From Bacilli bacterium (GTDB taxonomy: Bacteria > Bacillota_I > Bacilli_A > RF39 > UBA660), in NCBI GenBank assembly GCA_017397685.1, contig JAFQID010000030.1:1-57091 (forward strand): 57,091 nucleotides of DNA, read 5' to 3'. A program made the translations under genes and the position numbers. Each line of letters starts with the position of its first letter. Positions within the stretch are counted from its first letter, which is position 1. Shown piece after piece: positions 26,787 to 36,342 of the stretch. The notes beneath the pieces are model-generated. The model was given only the letters and a program-made list of their open reading frames with translations. It ran no database searches and was not told the DNA's origin.

Positions 26787-28784
26787 TTAATTTCCACCAC
26801 CATATGTATTAGGTCTATTAGCTCTTCGAGTGGCACCTTTATTACCAATATTTTCTGCTTGTCCTGAATAGTGTTTTTTTGCTGCACTAACAGTTGGTGA
26901 TGGTTTATTATTTCCGTTGCTAGGTCCACTAGTGTTTCCAGAACTATTCGAGTTATTATTTTGCTTAGCAAATCGTGGTGTAGCTTTCATAGCATTTTTA
27001 CTTCCACTAGCAAGGTCTTGACTTTTATATCCTATCTCTGCTCTGCTATCGTATAATTTGGTTGTTTCAATAACTTTTGCATCATTATTAACAGAATCAT
27101 TTACAAATAATGCTGCTTCATAAACACTTTTCCAGTGTTTAGATGAAACCTCTTTTGCATCACGGTACGCTTTTAATGTTTCTGCATTCTTATCGTTTTC
27201 GTATGCCATTTGCGCATTAATTACTGTATCATCATATTCCATCATTCTACTAGCAAAATCATCTGCACTCGATCCATATTTTATTTCATTACCTTTATAA
27301 TTAAATTTATTATTACTTAGTGCTTCACTTCTTGCTGCCACCATATTTTCAAGAGCTTTTTTATTGTCATTTTGTCTTTGAATTTGTTGTGCTTGTTTTG
27401 ATTGTATTCCAAGTGTTTTTTCTATACCACTTACTGCATATGCTCCAAAGCCACCCATTCTTGCAATATTTAATGCTCTATTTCTATTTTTTTCGTTATT
27501 CGCGCCAATGTTTTTTATTGCGTCTGATATTGATTGACCTTTCATTCCAGAAGATGCACCATTAAATGCACCCGCAAACATGTTAGCAGCAGTTCCTGCA
27601 AGTCCTGCACCCGAAGCTATTCCGGTTGTTAAACCTGTAACTCCACCTATTGCAAATCCGCCTAATCCTGCCATAAATTTACCGAATGAACCTTTGCTTT
27701 CACCGCCTAAGTCCACTCCAAATAAACCTCCAACGAACTTAGGTAATAATAATGCGAACCTATAGCCTGCTATTATAACCATTACTGTTATAAGCATTTT
27801 TTGTATACCACCTGTTGCTCCACTAGCAGATACAGAGCCGAACATAGTGCTTAGATTTGCTGTTATAGCTGAAATAAACGCTGTTGATAAGAATATTGCT
27901 GCTATTCTTATGAATGCATCTGTATATGTTGTTAAATAAGCTTTTGTGTAATTTTTCCATATTTTTTGTTCTGATGCTGGGTCTATATAACTTATTATTG
28001 CTACTGGTGCAAGCATTTGAAGCACAAGTAATTTAAACATCCTTACGCCTATTTCAATTGCCATTTTAACTATTGAATACACCATAAATAATCCTACGGC
28101 CGCACTTACAAAAGGATATTCATACACAACGGTTTTCCCAACTTCATCAGCAAGTTGTGCAACACTTGTGAAATCTTTTCTCGTGTTTGGGTTAGGGTCT
28201 TTTATTTTATCAAAGACTGGTTCATAATTTGGCGAGCCATCGTTTCTAAGAAATTGTTGAAACGTAAACACTGCTATTTCTTTTCCAAAATCATCAATAC
28301 CACCATCACTATTCGCACCAAATACAAGTCTTGCTATAAGTCCTCCCCTATCCGCTGAGTCTCCTTCTATTACTTGCAAATCTGATACATCATTAAATCC
28401 TACAACTATTAAATTAATATCATTTAATAGTGCAAATACAAAATTATACGATAGAAGCATTGCTGCTGTTATGACTATTCTTTTAACTAGTGCTACTCCT
28501 CCAATTCTGCTATCTGTTGCTTTACCCGGATCGATTAAGTAATTAATTAATGACATTGCTAGTCTAAATACTACAAACACCATAATTAAAGCACGGAGTC
28601 TATCAATTAATGCACCCGCTATTCCAAGTATAGAGTTCATATTAAGCTGTGCCATAAGCAAGAATAAATTATAAGAATATGATACTAATGAAAATATTAT
28701 TCCATCAAATGTTAAGGCTAAAGAAGTCAAAGGATATTGTACCCATGTAGCCAACGATGCAAATGATAATAAAGATCCAAACAT
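26787..28784 (-). CDS. VirB6/TrbL-like polytopic channel protein
   Basis: A 665-residue membrane protein with about seven hydrophobic helices in the first 390 residues, including VKRIVITAAMLLSYNFVFALL and a conserved MLAPVAIISYIDP segment. A glycine-rich hydrophobic stretch (about 360-410) and a long soluble asparagine/lysine-rich tail follow. This is the layout of Gram-positive VirB6/TrbL-type proteins that form the inner-membrane channel. The tail ends RPNTYGGGN; the same NPNTYGG string occurs in the small membrane protein at 29162-29545. Its promoter is at 28820-28848. Confidence 0.85.
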   Translation of the reverse strand: MFGSLLSFASLATWVQYPLTSLALTFDGIIFSLVSYSYNLFLLMAQLNMNSILGIAGALIDRLRALIMVFVVFRLAMSLINYLIDPGKATDSRIGGVALVKRIVITAAMLLSYNFVFALLNDINLIVVGFNDVSDLQVIEGDSADRGGLIARLVFGANSDGGIDDFGKEIAVFTFQQFLRNDGSPNYEPVFDKIKDPNPNTRKDFTSVAQLADEVGKTVVYEYPFVSAAVGLFMVYSIVKMAIEIGVRMFKLLVLQMLAPVAIISYIDPASEQKIWKNYTKAYLTTYTDAFIRIAAIFLSTAFISAITANLSTMFGSVSASGATGGIQKMLITVMVIIAGYRFALLLPKFVGGLFGVDLGGESKGSFGKFMAGLGGFAIGGVTGLTTGIASGAGLAGTAANMFAGAFNGASSGMKGQSISDAIKNIGANNEKNRNRALNIARMGGFGAYAVSGIEKTLGIQSKQAQQIQRQNDNKKALENMVAARSEALSNNKFNYKGNEIKYGSSADDFASRMMEYDDTVINAQMAYENDKNAETLKAYRDAKEVSSKHWKSVYEAALFVNDSVNNDAKVIETTKLYDSRAEIGYKSQDLASGSKNAMKATPRFAKQNNNSNSSGNTSGPSNGNNKPSPTVSAAKKHYSGQAENIGNKGATRRANRPNTYGGGN

Positions 28785-28819
28785 AAATATCCACTTCCTT
28801 TTATTTAAATTATAGGTTT

Positions 28820-28848
28820 ATTATAGCAAATGTTTATATAAAATACAA
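28820..28848 (-). promoter_or_regulatory. Promoter of the type IV secretion cluster
   Basis: On the minus strand TTGTAT (28848-28843), 17 bases, then TATAAT (28825-28820) preceded by TGC, an extended -10. It lies about 36 bases before the VirB6-like ATG and downstream of the terminator at 28863-28885. Confidence 0.75.
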
Positions 28849-28862
28849 TATTTTTCACAAAT

Positions 28863-28885
28863 AAAAAAGCCTTTGTTTTAGGCTT
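28863..28885 (-). terminator. Terminator after the DUF1292-like gene
   Basis: Stem 28867-28872 / 28880-28885 (AAGCCT with AGGCTT on the minus strand), seven-base loop and six Ts after it. It overlaps the stop codon of the upstream gene. Confidence 0.8.
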
Positions 28886-29150
28886 AATTTTCTTCATAAG
28901 ATGATAATATTTCTTTCATTTCTTCTTTATTTTCAAGAACTAATTTGTTAGTTATTATTTGATATTCTTCATCAGAAACACCATCAAAGAATATTTTGTC
29001 ATTTTGGTTTATTACTTTTACTATAGAATATTCATCATTATTTTCATCTTCATTTATTAAATATAAATATAAGTTATTATTATGATCAATTATATTTAAA
29101 ACTATAAAGTTTTTATTATTTACTTCTACTACATCAAATTTTTCAAACAT
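28884..29150 (-). CDS. DUF1292-like small acidic protein
   Basis: An 88-residue acidic protein with the layout of DUF1292 (YrzB) proteins: an N-terminal beta segment, a YLYLINEDENNDEYSIVKV stretch and a final DEEYQIITNKLV helix. DUF1292 has no known function and is normally a housekeeping gene in Bacillota. GGTGGAG precedes the ATG. It follows the 130-residue membrane protein by 11 bases and ends in a terminator. Confidence 0.65.
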   Translation of the reverse strand: MFEKFDVVEVNNKNFIVLNIIDHNNNLYLYLINEDENNDEYSIVKVINQNDKIFFDGVSDEEYQIITNKLVLENKEEMKEILSSYEEN

Positions 29151-29161
29151 TTTTACTCCAC

Positions 29162-29545
29162 CTATCTTTTCATTGTGTTTTCATTTTCTAGTTTGTCTGT
29201 TATAGTTTCCAAAACATCAGAAAAACTTATATTTACTTCATTTCCGTTTTCATCTACCAGTTTTGTTTCAGGTCCTCCGCTAGGAGAGTAAGATGCAATT
29301 ACTTCTTTATAACCATTTTCTATACATATTTGGTTATAAGCATTGTTTGCCATAGCGAAAAAAGATATCATTCCAACACCTACACCAAGATATACCATAC
29401 CTTTTATTAATTTCTTTTTGTTTTGGTTTTTTCTATTAGTTTTTTTAACTCCGCCATACGTGTTTGGGTTTCTAAGACCTGTTTGTTTTGTGTGTGCTTT
29501 GTTTGTAAAAGAAAAAGGATCTTTTAGTGTTTCGTTATTATTCAT
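29162..29545 (-). CDS. Small single-pass membrane protein with NPNTYGG motif
   Basis: A 127-residue protein from the ATG at 29545 (AGGTGA six bases upstream). A basic N-terminal region containing GLRNPNTYGG is followed by a lysine-rich stretch, one membrane helix (about 46-66) and an extracellular domain of about 60 residues. The NPNTYGG string matches the C terminus of the VirB6-like protein, which links this gene to the secretion system despite its separate promoter. No family recognised. Confidence 0.7.
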   Translation of the reverse strand: MNNNETLKDPFSFTNKAHTKQTGLRNPNTYGGVKKTNRKNQNKKKLIKGMVYLGVGVGMISFFAMANNAYNQICIENGYKEVIASYSPSGGPETKLVDENGNEVNISFSDVLETITDKLENENTMKR

Positions 29546-29562
29546 TTTTATCACCTATTTTC

Positions 29563-29591
29563 ACTTTATTTGTTTTTCATTTGTTTGTCAA
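29563..29591 (-). promoter_or_regulatory. Promoter of the NPNTYGG membrane protein gene
   Basis: On the minus strand TTGACA (29591-29586), a 17-base spacer and TAAAGT (29568-29563). The -10 is imperfect, the -35 is consensus. The start codon is about 18 bases downstream of the -10. Confidence 0.55.
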
Positions 29592-29599
29592 TATAATTG

Positions 29600-30319
29600 T
29601 TATAAGTTTACATTGTGATATACGTTCGAAACGTCATCTACATCTTCAAGCATGTTAATTAATCTTTCAAATTTTTGTTTTTCTTCTTCGTTATCTATAG
29701 TTATTGTATCTTTTGCAAAATATGATATTTCGTCTAATTCAAATGTTATGTTTTCAAATGCTGTTTCTAATGCTTTTTTAGCATTATTTAAATCTTGTAC
29801 TTCTGTATAAACTATTACCATATCTTCTTCTACTTCTATATCGTTTGCATCTACATCCGCATTTATTAAAGCTTCCATTATTTCTTCTTCGTTATGATTT
29901 TTTATTCCAACCATTCCTAGATGTTCATACATGTAGCTAACAGCTCCTTGAGATGCCATTTTTGCTCCACATTTATTAAATACTGTTTTTACTTCCGCGA
30001 TTGATCTATTAGTGTTATCTGTTAAACATTTGATTATTAAACTTGAACCAGCAGGTCCATATGCTTCATATTCTACTGTTACATAGTCTTCGCCTGCTCC
30101 ACCTTTTTTTGCTTTATCAATATTTCTATTTATTACATCCGCTGGAACTTGTTCTCTTTTTGCTTTTTCGATTACTCTTCTTAATATATCATTACTTACT
30201 GGATCTGGATTACTCTTTGCTGCTTGATATATTTCCTTTGCATATATTGAATATAATTTTGATTTTCTTGCGGCTGTTTTTGCCATAGATGCCGCTCTTA
30301 CTTCATGTGCTCTTCCCAT
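29600..30319 (-). CDS. yebC: YebC/PmpR family protein
   Basis: The N terminus has MGRAHEVRAASMAKTAARKSKLYS, IYAKEIYQAAK and a KGG loop (IDKAKKGGAGEDYV). The later YEAYGPAGSSLIIKCLTDN region also matches YebC. Members act as transcriptional regulators or as translation factors that relieve ribosome stalling at proline runs. The usual GHSKW after the start is HEVRA here, as in some Bacilli paralogues. Length (239) is normal. GGAGGG precedes the ATG, and the upstream gene ends in TAATG overlap. Confidence 0.92.
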   Translation of the reverse strand: MGRAHEVRAASMAKTAARKSKLYSIYAKEIYQAAKSNPDPVSNDILRRVIEKAKREQVPADVINRNIDKAKKGGAGEDYVTVEYEAYGPAGSSLIIKCLTDNTNRSIAEVKTVFNKCGAKMASQGAVSYMYEHLGMVGIKNHNEEEIMEALINADVDANDIEVEEDMVIVYTEVQDLNNAKKALETAFENITFELDEISYFAKDTITIDNEEEKQKFERLINMLEDVDDVSNVYHNVNL

Positions 30320-30615
30320 TATATTTCCCTCCTTAACACATTTTCTTTTTCATTTTCATATTCTTTTATTAAATTATATAATTCTATAAATAGTATTATA
30401 TCTATTTGATTTTGATTTTTTTGTGAGTATTTATTTCTTATTTCAAATATTTTATTTAAAGCTAAGTTTTCTTCTTCTGTTTTTATGATTATTTTTGTAT
30501 TTGTGCTTTCACAAAATCTTATGTCTTCTAGTACTCTTCTTAATGTTTTAAATGAAATGTTTGTTTCTTCTTTGAACAGTAATAGTTCTATTTTTAAGTT
30601 TTCTATATTTTCCAT
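30319..30615 (-). CDS. Small hypothetical protein between recG and yebC
   Basis: A 98-residue, probably all-helical, charged cytoplasmic protein without recognised family. GGGAGG lies before the ATG, its stop overlaps the yebC start (TAATG), and recG ends 11 bases upstream. The tight spacing supports it as a real, co-expressed gene. Confidence 0.7.
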   Translation of the reverse strand: MENIENLKIELLLFKEETNISFKTLRRVLEDIRFCESTNTKIIIKTEEENLALNKIFEIRNKYSQKNQNQIDIILFIELYNLIKEYENEKENVLRREI

Positions 30616-30626
30616 AAACCTCCCTG

Positions 30627-32627
30627 TTAGTCTAGTGAAGACATTTCTTTTATTATATTAGCATACATTTTATAATTTTCAAAGTTATTGTTTATATTTG
30701 CGTTATAAAATTCTATTACATCTGTTTTTGCTTGAAGAAGTATTTTCATATCTTCTTTTATGTTAGCTATTTTAAATGTCATATCTCCACTTTGTTTTAC
30801 TCCGAATAAATCTCCTTCACCGCGCATTTCATAGTCTTTTTCTGTAATATAAAATCCATCATTGCTTTCTTCTAGAACTTTTAAACGTTTATTATTTTTT
30901 GCTCCGATTAAAATACAATAACTTTGGTATTCGTTTCTTCCTACTCTACCACGAAGCTGGTGAAGCGTTGCAAGACCAAATCTATTTGCATCAAATATTA
31001 TCATCATAGTTGCATTTTTTACGTCTACTCCAACTTCAATAACTGTTGTTGATATTAGAATATCAACGTTTCCTTTTTTGAAGTCTTCCATTATTTTATC
31101 TTTATCTTTATTTGATAGTTTACCATGTAATATTGCTGATTTGTATTTTTTATTAAAACGTGTGTCTATATTTATTTTGATTTGATTTACTGTTGTTAAA
31201 TCTAATGATTCATTTTCTTCTATTAATGGTGAAACAATATATACTTGATGATTATTTTTTAGTTCTTCTTCCATTAAGTTATAAACATCTTCAAGTTCTT
31301 TTTCTGTTTTTATTAGTGTTTTTATTTCTTTTCTACCTTGTGGTTTTGTTTTTATATAAGATATGTCCATATCTCCATAAATTGTTAATGCATATGTTCT
31401 TGGTATTGGTGTTGCGGACATATAAAGTGTATCTGGTAGTAAGCCTTTGTTTTTTAGGTTTGCTCTTTGACTCACTCCAAAACGATGTTGTTCATCTGTT
31501 ATTACTAATCCAAGATTTTTAAACTCTACGTTTTCACTAAGTAATGCATGAGTTCCGATTAGAAAATCAATTTCCCCATTTTTTAGTTTTTCGTAGATTT
31601 CTTCTTTTTCTTTTTTCTTGGTACTTCCAAGTAATAGTTCTACACTTATATCTGCTTGTGAAAAAATATTTTTTATGTTTTCATAGTGCTGAGAAGCTAG
31701 TACTTCTGTTGGTGCCATTAGAGCTGTTTGATATTTTGATAGATGATTTATGTAAGCTGCGATTACGGCAACTATTGTTTTTCCACTACCTACATCACCT
31801 TCTAACATTCTATTCATTCTTGTTGATGATGTTAGATCTTTATATATGTCTTCTATTGCTTTGTCTTGATCCGCTGTTAGTTCAAACGGAAGGCTTCTTA
31901 TAAACTCGTTTACTTCTTCTGTGTCTATTTCTCTTAAATAACCCATTTTACTGTTTTTATTTGTTTCTTTTAAGTGATTTATTTTAAACATAAAGCAAAA
32001 CAGTTCTTCATATTTTAGTTTTAGTTTTGCTTTCTTTATATCACTTGCGCTTTTGGGATTATGAATTAAGTTAATTGCTTCTTTTTTTGAAATTAGTTTA
32101 TATCTTTCATTTATGTATTCTGGAACAAAATCTATATAATTATTATAAATATTTAAAGCATCTGAAATGTATTTACTTAATGCTTTTGATGTTATACCAT
32201 TTGTTAAGTGATAAATACTAAGAATAGTTCCTGATTCAATTTTTTCTAGTTTTATGTCTGATGCGACTATTGTGTTTTTGGGTAAATCATATTTGCCAAA
32301 TACTGTAATAGTATTACCAGGTTTTATTTGTGTTTTCATAAATATTCTATTGAATATTACTATGTTTACCATTTTGTTGTTTCCAAATGCTCTAAATGAT
32401 AATGATGTCATGTTTGCTTTTATACGTCTTGCCATAGGAATTGAATCTACTTTGCATTCTATGATTACATTTTGTCCATCTTCTATTTCTTTTAAGTTAT
32501 CTATTTTTATTATATCGTGTCTATATGGGTAGTAATATATTAAATCTTCTATGTTATATATATCTAAGTTATTTATATTTTCTATTGTTTTTGGACCAAG
32601 TCCTTTTATTTTTGTTAAATCACTCAT
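30627..32627 (-). CDS. recG: ATP-dependent DNA helicase RecG
   Basis: RecG remodels stalled forks and Holliday junctions. The N-terminal KGLGPKTIENIN and OB-fold wedge domain precede a superfamily 2 helicase: Walker A EGDVGSGKT, DEQHRFG (motif II), MSATPIPRT (motif III), and a C-terminal GRVGRNEYQSYC with EVGVDVKNAT. Length (666) is normal. The start at 32627 is chosen because AAAGGA lies eight bases before it; an upstream ATG at 32654 adds nine unlikely residues. Confidence 0.96.
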   Translation of the reverse strand: MSDLTKIKGLGPKTIENINNLDIYNIEDLIYYYPYRHDIIKIDNLKEIEDGQNVIIECKVDSIPMARRIKANMTSLSFRAFGNNKMVNIVIFNRIFMKTQIKPGNTITVFGKYDLPKNTIVASDIKLEKIESGTILSIYHLTNGITSKALSKYISDALNIYNNYIDFVPEYINERYKLISKKEAINLIHNPKSASDIKKAKLKLKYEELFCFMFKINHLKETNKNSKMGYLREIDTEEVNEFIRSLPFELTADQDKAIEDIYKDLTSSTRMNRMLEGDVGSGKTIVAVIAAYINHLSKYQTALMAPTEVLASQHYENIKNIFSQADISVELLLGSTKKKEKEEIYEKLKNGEIDFLIGTHALLSENVEFKNLGLVITDEQHRFGVSQRANLKNKGLLPDTLYMSATPIPRTYALTIYGDMDISYIKTKPQGRKEIKTLIKTEKELEDVYNLMEEELKNNHQVYIVSPLIEENESLDLTTVNQIKINIDTRFNKKYKSAILHGKLSNKDKDKIMEDFKKGNVDILISTTVIEVGVDVKNATMMIIFDANRFGLATLHQLRGRVGRNEYQSYCILIGAKNNKRLKVLEESNDGFYITEKDYEMRGEGDLFGVKQSGDMTFKIANIKEDMKILLQAKTDVIEFYNANINNNFENYKMYANIIKEMSSLD

Positions 32628-32749
32628 ATAACACGTCCTTTCAAATAACTTCAATATTATATCATAAGTATTTGTTTTTTTAAATAATTTTCTTTATTTA
32701 AACTAAAAAGAATATTGATTTTATCAATACTCTTTAAAAATACTATTTG

Positions 32750-34597
32750 TTATCTTTTTAATTCTTTTTTATATATTTGTTCTTTTTCAATATTTCTTTT
32801 TCTCATTCCTATAATTATTCTTTTTCCAACGATTTCCAATGTTACGATCATAATACCTAATAATAATAATTGATTCATTATGGTGTCGACAATATTTTTA
32901 ATATTTTTTCCTTTATAATGTTCAAGGTCAATGGTTGCGTACTGAAGTGATGCGTATTCTTCTTGTGAATTGTTTCCAAATAAATCTTCAGCATAGCAAA
33001 AGTTTACATCGCAGTTTCCATAGTCGTTTGATGCGCCTGTGTCTTTACATACATTAGTTATTTGTAATATTGATGGTGTATAGTAAGCATTCGATTCGTT
33101 TTTTAGTTCTATAAGTTCATCTATAGTAACTCCAGTATCATTATTTTCATTACCAGAATATTGTGGTCCGCCTGCTTTCCATACGCGCCAATTTGTATCT
33201 TTTAATTCAATGTGTTCTCCATCTTTTTCCAAACTTTGACTAATCATTTGTAAGGTATAACCATTTGCGTAGATACCAACTTTTGTGAAGCCATGAGATT
33301 TACACACATTTTCAAATGTTTGCATTAATCTATAATAATCATTATGTTCATAATATTGTTCGAAATCTAAAAATACTGGAATATTTTCACGTTCTAAAAC
33401 AATATTATTTTTTTCTAGTTCTTCATTTAATTTTTTGAAATATTCATTTAGTCTTTCTTCATATACTGATATTTTCATATCTTTTGCTATACAAAAATAT
33501 AAACCTAGTTCAATATCATTCTCAATCGTATTTTTTATTTGTTCAATACTTTCTTCTATATAATGTCCTTTATGCGAACTATAATTTGCTGAATCTCTAG
33601 CTATTTCCACTATTACAAAATCTGATGTTTCTTTTACCCTATTCCAATCAATGTTGATTTGATAGTTTGAAATATCTATACCTCTAGCAACAGCATAGTT
33701 ATATGCTGATTGATTTTTTTGTATATCTACTGTTTTATAAATATTTGGTATTTTTATAATGTCGCCTTGTTTTAATTCTTCTTTTTGATTTTCATTATAC
33801 TCTCTTAAATCTTGTTCGCTTAAACCATATTTTAAAGCAAGGGAGTGGTAATTTTCATTTTCTTTTACTTCGTATAATGCTGTATATATTAATTTATTTG
33901 AATTATTAAAACCTTTTGACATTATTACTTTAGAAAGATCTTGACTAGCGGTTATTTCACCATTTAATTCTTTTTTTAGATTAGATGTTCCATCATATTT
34001 TATATTTTCACTTTCTTTAACAACAAAGCAATCATATGGTGTTGTATCTAACACATATTCCTTACATTCACATAAACTAGAATCTTTACCATAAAATCCA
34101 AAATACATATCACTTCTTGACATTTTATCAATGAACGCTGTCATTAATTCACGTCTTTGTGCTACATTTAGTGCTTTATTTGACATTAATGAATCTATAT
34201 CACAGTAAACTGGTAAATCAATTTTATATTCTTTTACAATAGCTTGTAAAAAATCAACATCTTCGTATAATCCAGCCAAATTAATAGAATCTGTTTCTAA
34301 AATTAACCCTATTGAAATCTCATGTTTTTTACAAAACTCTATTTTTTCTTTTAATACAGCGACATTATCATTTTTATTTACTTTTAATATTACAAAATTA
34401 TTTGTATTTACTAATTTGTTATTTAAAATATTAATTTCTTCGTATCCAATACTATTTTCAGCGGTACCATCATTACTTTGAGCTACTTTATTTGACATAC
34501 TTTCTAAAATAAAATTAGTCATTAAATAAGCACCGCTTAATGCTGTTAATGAGTGTATACCAAATTTTATTGCCTTAATTCTTTTTTTATTTTCCAT
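32750..34597 (-). CDS. Membrane-anchored LysM / GH25 lysozyme-like protein
   Basis: A 615-residue protein with membrane helices near both ends (about 12-30 and 575-595). The core (from GIDISNYQINIDW) is a glycoside hydrolase 25 muramidase with the catalytic pair in PVFLDFEQ. Before it lies a LysM-like wall-binding module (about 240-285, ending GDIIKIPN). An upstream region (about 45-190) with LPVYCDIDSL looks like a second, degenerate GH25 barrel. It should cleave or bind peptidoglycan on the outer face. The start has AGGGGGG five bases upstream and a consensus promoter at 34623-34651. Confidence 0.85.
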   Translation of the reverse strand: MENKKRIKAIKFGIHSLTALSGAYLMTNFILESMSNKVAQSNDGTAENSIGYEEINILNNKLVNTNNFVILKVNKNDNVAVLKEKIEFCKKHEISIGLILETDSINLAGLYEDVDFLQAIVKEYKIDLPVYCDIDSLMSNKALNVAQRRELMTAFIDKMSRSDMYFGFYGKDSSLCECKEYVLDTTPYDCFVVKESENIKYDGTSNLKKELNGEITASQDLSKVIMSKGFNNSNKLIYTALYEVKENENYHSLALKYGLSEQDLREYNENQKEELKQGDIIKIPNIYKTVDIQKNQSAYNYAVARGIDISNYQINIDWNRVKETSDFVIVEIARDSANYSSHKGHYIEESIEQIKNTIENDIELGLYFCIAKDMKISVYEERLNEYFKKLNEELEKNNIVLERENIPVFLDFEQYYEHNDYYRLMQTFENVCKSHGFTKVGIYANGYTLQMISQSLEKDGEHIELKDTNWRVWKAGGPQYSGNENNDTGVTIDELIELKNESNAYYTPSILQITNVCKDTGASNDYGNCDVNFCYAEDLFGNNSQEEYASLQYATIDLEHYKGKNIKNIVDTIMNQLLLLGIMIVTLEIVGKRIIIGMRKRNIEKEQIYKKELKR

Positions 34598-34622
34598 AAA
34601 TACCCCCCTAAATTGGACTATT

Positions 34623-34651
34623 ATTATAATATATAAGTATATGTTTGTCAA
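34623..34651 (-). promoter_or_regulatory. Consensus promoter of the GH25 gene
   Basis: On the minus strand TTGACA (34651-34646), a 17-base spacer and TATAAT (34628-34623), a perfect sigma-A-type promoter. It fixes the downstream ATG (34597) as the start. Confidence 0.9.
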
Positions 34652-34706
34652 TTGTTAATAGCTGTTATGTAATAATTTTTATGACCATTGTTAATTATTT
34701 CTAATT

Positions 34707-34729
34707 TAAAAAAAGTGCACTGATGCACT
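34707..34729 (-). terminator. Terminator of the sigma/helicase operon
   Basis: On the minus strand AGTGCA, four-base loop, TGCACT (34729-34714), then a run of seven Ts. It lies nine bases after the sigma factor stop. Confidence 0.75.
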
Positions 34730-34737
34730 GTTTTATC

Positions 34738-36342
34738 TTATAATGTTTTAGTTGTTAAAAATCCTGCTTCATCATCTATAAGTTCTTTTAGATTTTTACT
34801 TCTCGATGGGTGTCTTAATTTTCTTAGGGCTTTTGCTTCTATTTGTCTTACACGTTCTCTAGTTACATTAAATACCCTTCCAACTTCTTCAAGAGTTCGT
34901 GCTTTTCCATCATCAAGACCAAATCTTAATCTTATAACTTTTTCTTCTATTGGTGTTAAAGTATCTAGGATATTTTTAAGTTCTTCTTGTAATAAACTCA
35001 GAGAAGCATATCTTTCTGGATCTTCTTCTGTGGAATATGACTGTGCATAACGTCTATCCTCGTAATCGTCAATTTCTGCATATTCTTCAAAACTTGTTGG
35101 ATAATCATATTCTTCTAAATCTTCCTCCATTTCTTCGTATGCTTCTTCATCATAATCATCTGTGTCTTCAAAATCATGAATATTTTCATAATCATCGGTA
35201 TCTTCAAATTGTTCGTAAGATAGCGAATTTTGGCTATTGTTTAATTCATCATAAACATATGTTTCGTGTATAACATCAATCATTGAATTATATGATTCTG
35301 CTTTTTGGGCAGTCATACTTAAAAATCCTAATTCACATAAATCATCAACTGTTGTTTTGTAGCCTAATAATTTAGTAGTAACTTCTAATAATGCTTTTAT
35401 TTTCTTTCTTTTCCAATAATCATCCCATGAATAACCTGTTAAGTTTTTAAATTCATGTTTAACTTCTGAATCCATATATTTAAATGCCATTGATGAAAAT
35501 TTATTACCTCGTTTAACATCAAACTCTGCTATAGCTTTTGTTAACCCAATCAAACATACACTTTGTAATTCTTGTTGTTCAACAAACAATCTACCAAAAT
35601 TTTTTCTAATAACAAAGTTAACTAATTTAATGTTTCTCTTTATAATTTCTTCTTCGATTATTTCTTTTTCTATTATAAGTTTTTCCATTTCATCAGTTAT
35701 TAATCTATCTTCTTTTAAATTTTCTATTTCCGCACTGACTTCTGATACTTTTGTAATTAACTGTTTATATTTTTCATATATTTTTTCTTTTTTATCAAAA
35801 CTTTCTTTATCCATATTGTGTTTTTTAAAAAATTCATCAATTTTTTGATAATTTATAATTCCATTTTCTTCTATGTATGCTTCCATTTCATTAAATAGTT
35901 CAATAAGATTGTCTATAAAAGGATATTTTGATTTTAAAGAAGATAATTCATGTATTAACTTATGCCTTGTTTTATCCAATAATTTTATTTCTTTTTGTTT
36001 TTGTTTTTCTATTTCTTTTTTTAAATTATCTCTTTTGGTAAATATCTCTTTTTCTTCTTGTGCGGTCATTGGATATAGTTCTTGTATGTTATGTGCAACT
36101 TCACTATAAGAGTCACTTAATGTTTCGAAAGCCTTTCCGGTGTATTCTTCTAATTGTTCTAATTTTGAATAATAACCTTTTTTTAAATTATTTAGCATTT
36201 CTCTATGTCTAATGTTAAAATTTGACTCTCTTGCGATAATTTCCGGTGGAATTCCCTTTTTTAACAATTCTAGAATTGTTTTTTCAATAATTAATTTTCT
36301 ATCAAATCCAGAATCAACCTCTTTTTTATAATCTATTCTCAT
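34738..36342 (-). CDS. Divergent sigma-70 family RNA polymerase sigma factor
   Basis: Region 2 is visible at about 235-300 ([18 protein letters not shown], then [20 protein letters not shown], then [11 protein letters not shown]). Region 4 is near the C terminus ([15 protein letters not shown] and [20 protein letters not shown], the -35 binding helix-turn-helix). The WIRQAI-type region 2.4 of primary sigma factors is replaced by [11 protein letters not shown], region 3 is unrecognisable, and an acidic insertion rich in DDYE (about 370-440) sits between regions 2 and 4. The first 230 residues are mostly coiled coil. Its ATG overlaps the helicase stop (ATGA). Probably an alternative sigma factor; a lineage-specific primary one is possible. 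Confidence 0.85.
   Translation of the reverse strand: MRIDYKKEVDSGFDRKLIIEKTILELLKKGIPPEIIARESNFNIRHREMLNNLKKGYYSKLEQLEEYTGKAFETLSDSYSEVAHNIQELYPMTAQEEKEIFTKRDNLKKEIEKQKQKEIKLLDKTRHKLIHELSSLKSKYPFIDNLIELFNEMEAYIEENGIINYQKIDEFFKKHNMDKESFDKKEKIYEKYKQLITKVSEVSAEIENLKEDRLITDEMEKLIIEKEIIEEEIIKRNIKLVNFVIRKNFGRLFVEQQELQSVCLIGLTKAIAEFDVKRGNKFSSMAFKYMDSEVKHEFKNLTGYSWDDYWKRKKIKALLEVTTKLLGYKTTVDDLCELGFLSMTAQKAESYNSMIDVIHETYVYDELNNSQNSLSYEQFEDTDDYENIHDFEDTDDYDEEAYEEMEEDLEEYDYPTSFEEYAEIDDYEDRRYAQSYSTEEDPERYASLSLLQEELKNILDTLTPIEEKVIRLRFGLDDGKARTLEEVGRVFNVTRERVRQIEAKALRKLRHPSRSKNLKELIDDEAGFLTTKTL

Noticed and set aside
26753-26971. 72-residue ORF overlapping the VirB6-like C terminus
   Set aside because: It is a shadow of the VirB6-like gene in another frame, without its own ribosome binding site or a family match.
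18127-29545. Secretion cluster as a complete integrative conjugative element
   Set aside because: I see no relaxase, integrase, origin of transfer or flanking direct repeats in the window around it.
21482-32532. Several plus-strand ORFs rich in leucine and phenylalanine opposite the secretion, recG and yebC genes
   Set aside because: They are antisense shadows of AT-rich genes, with no ribosome sites, and overlap well-supported genes completely.
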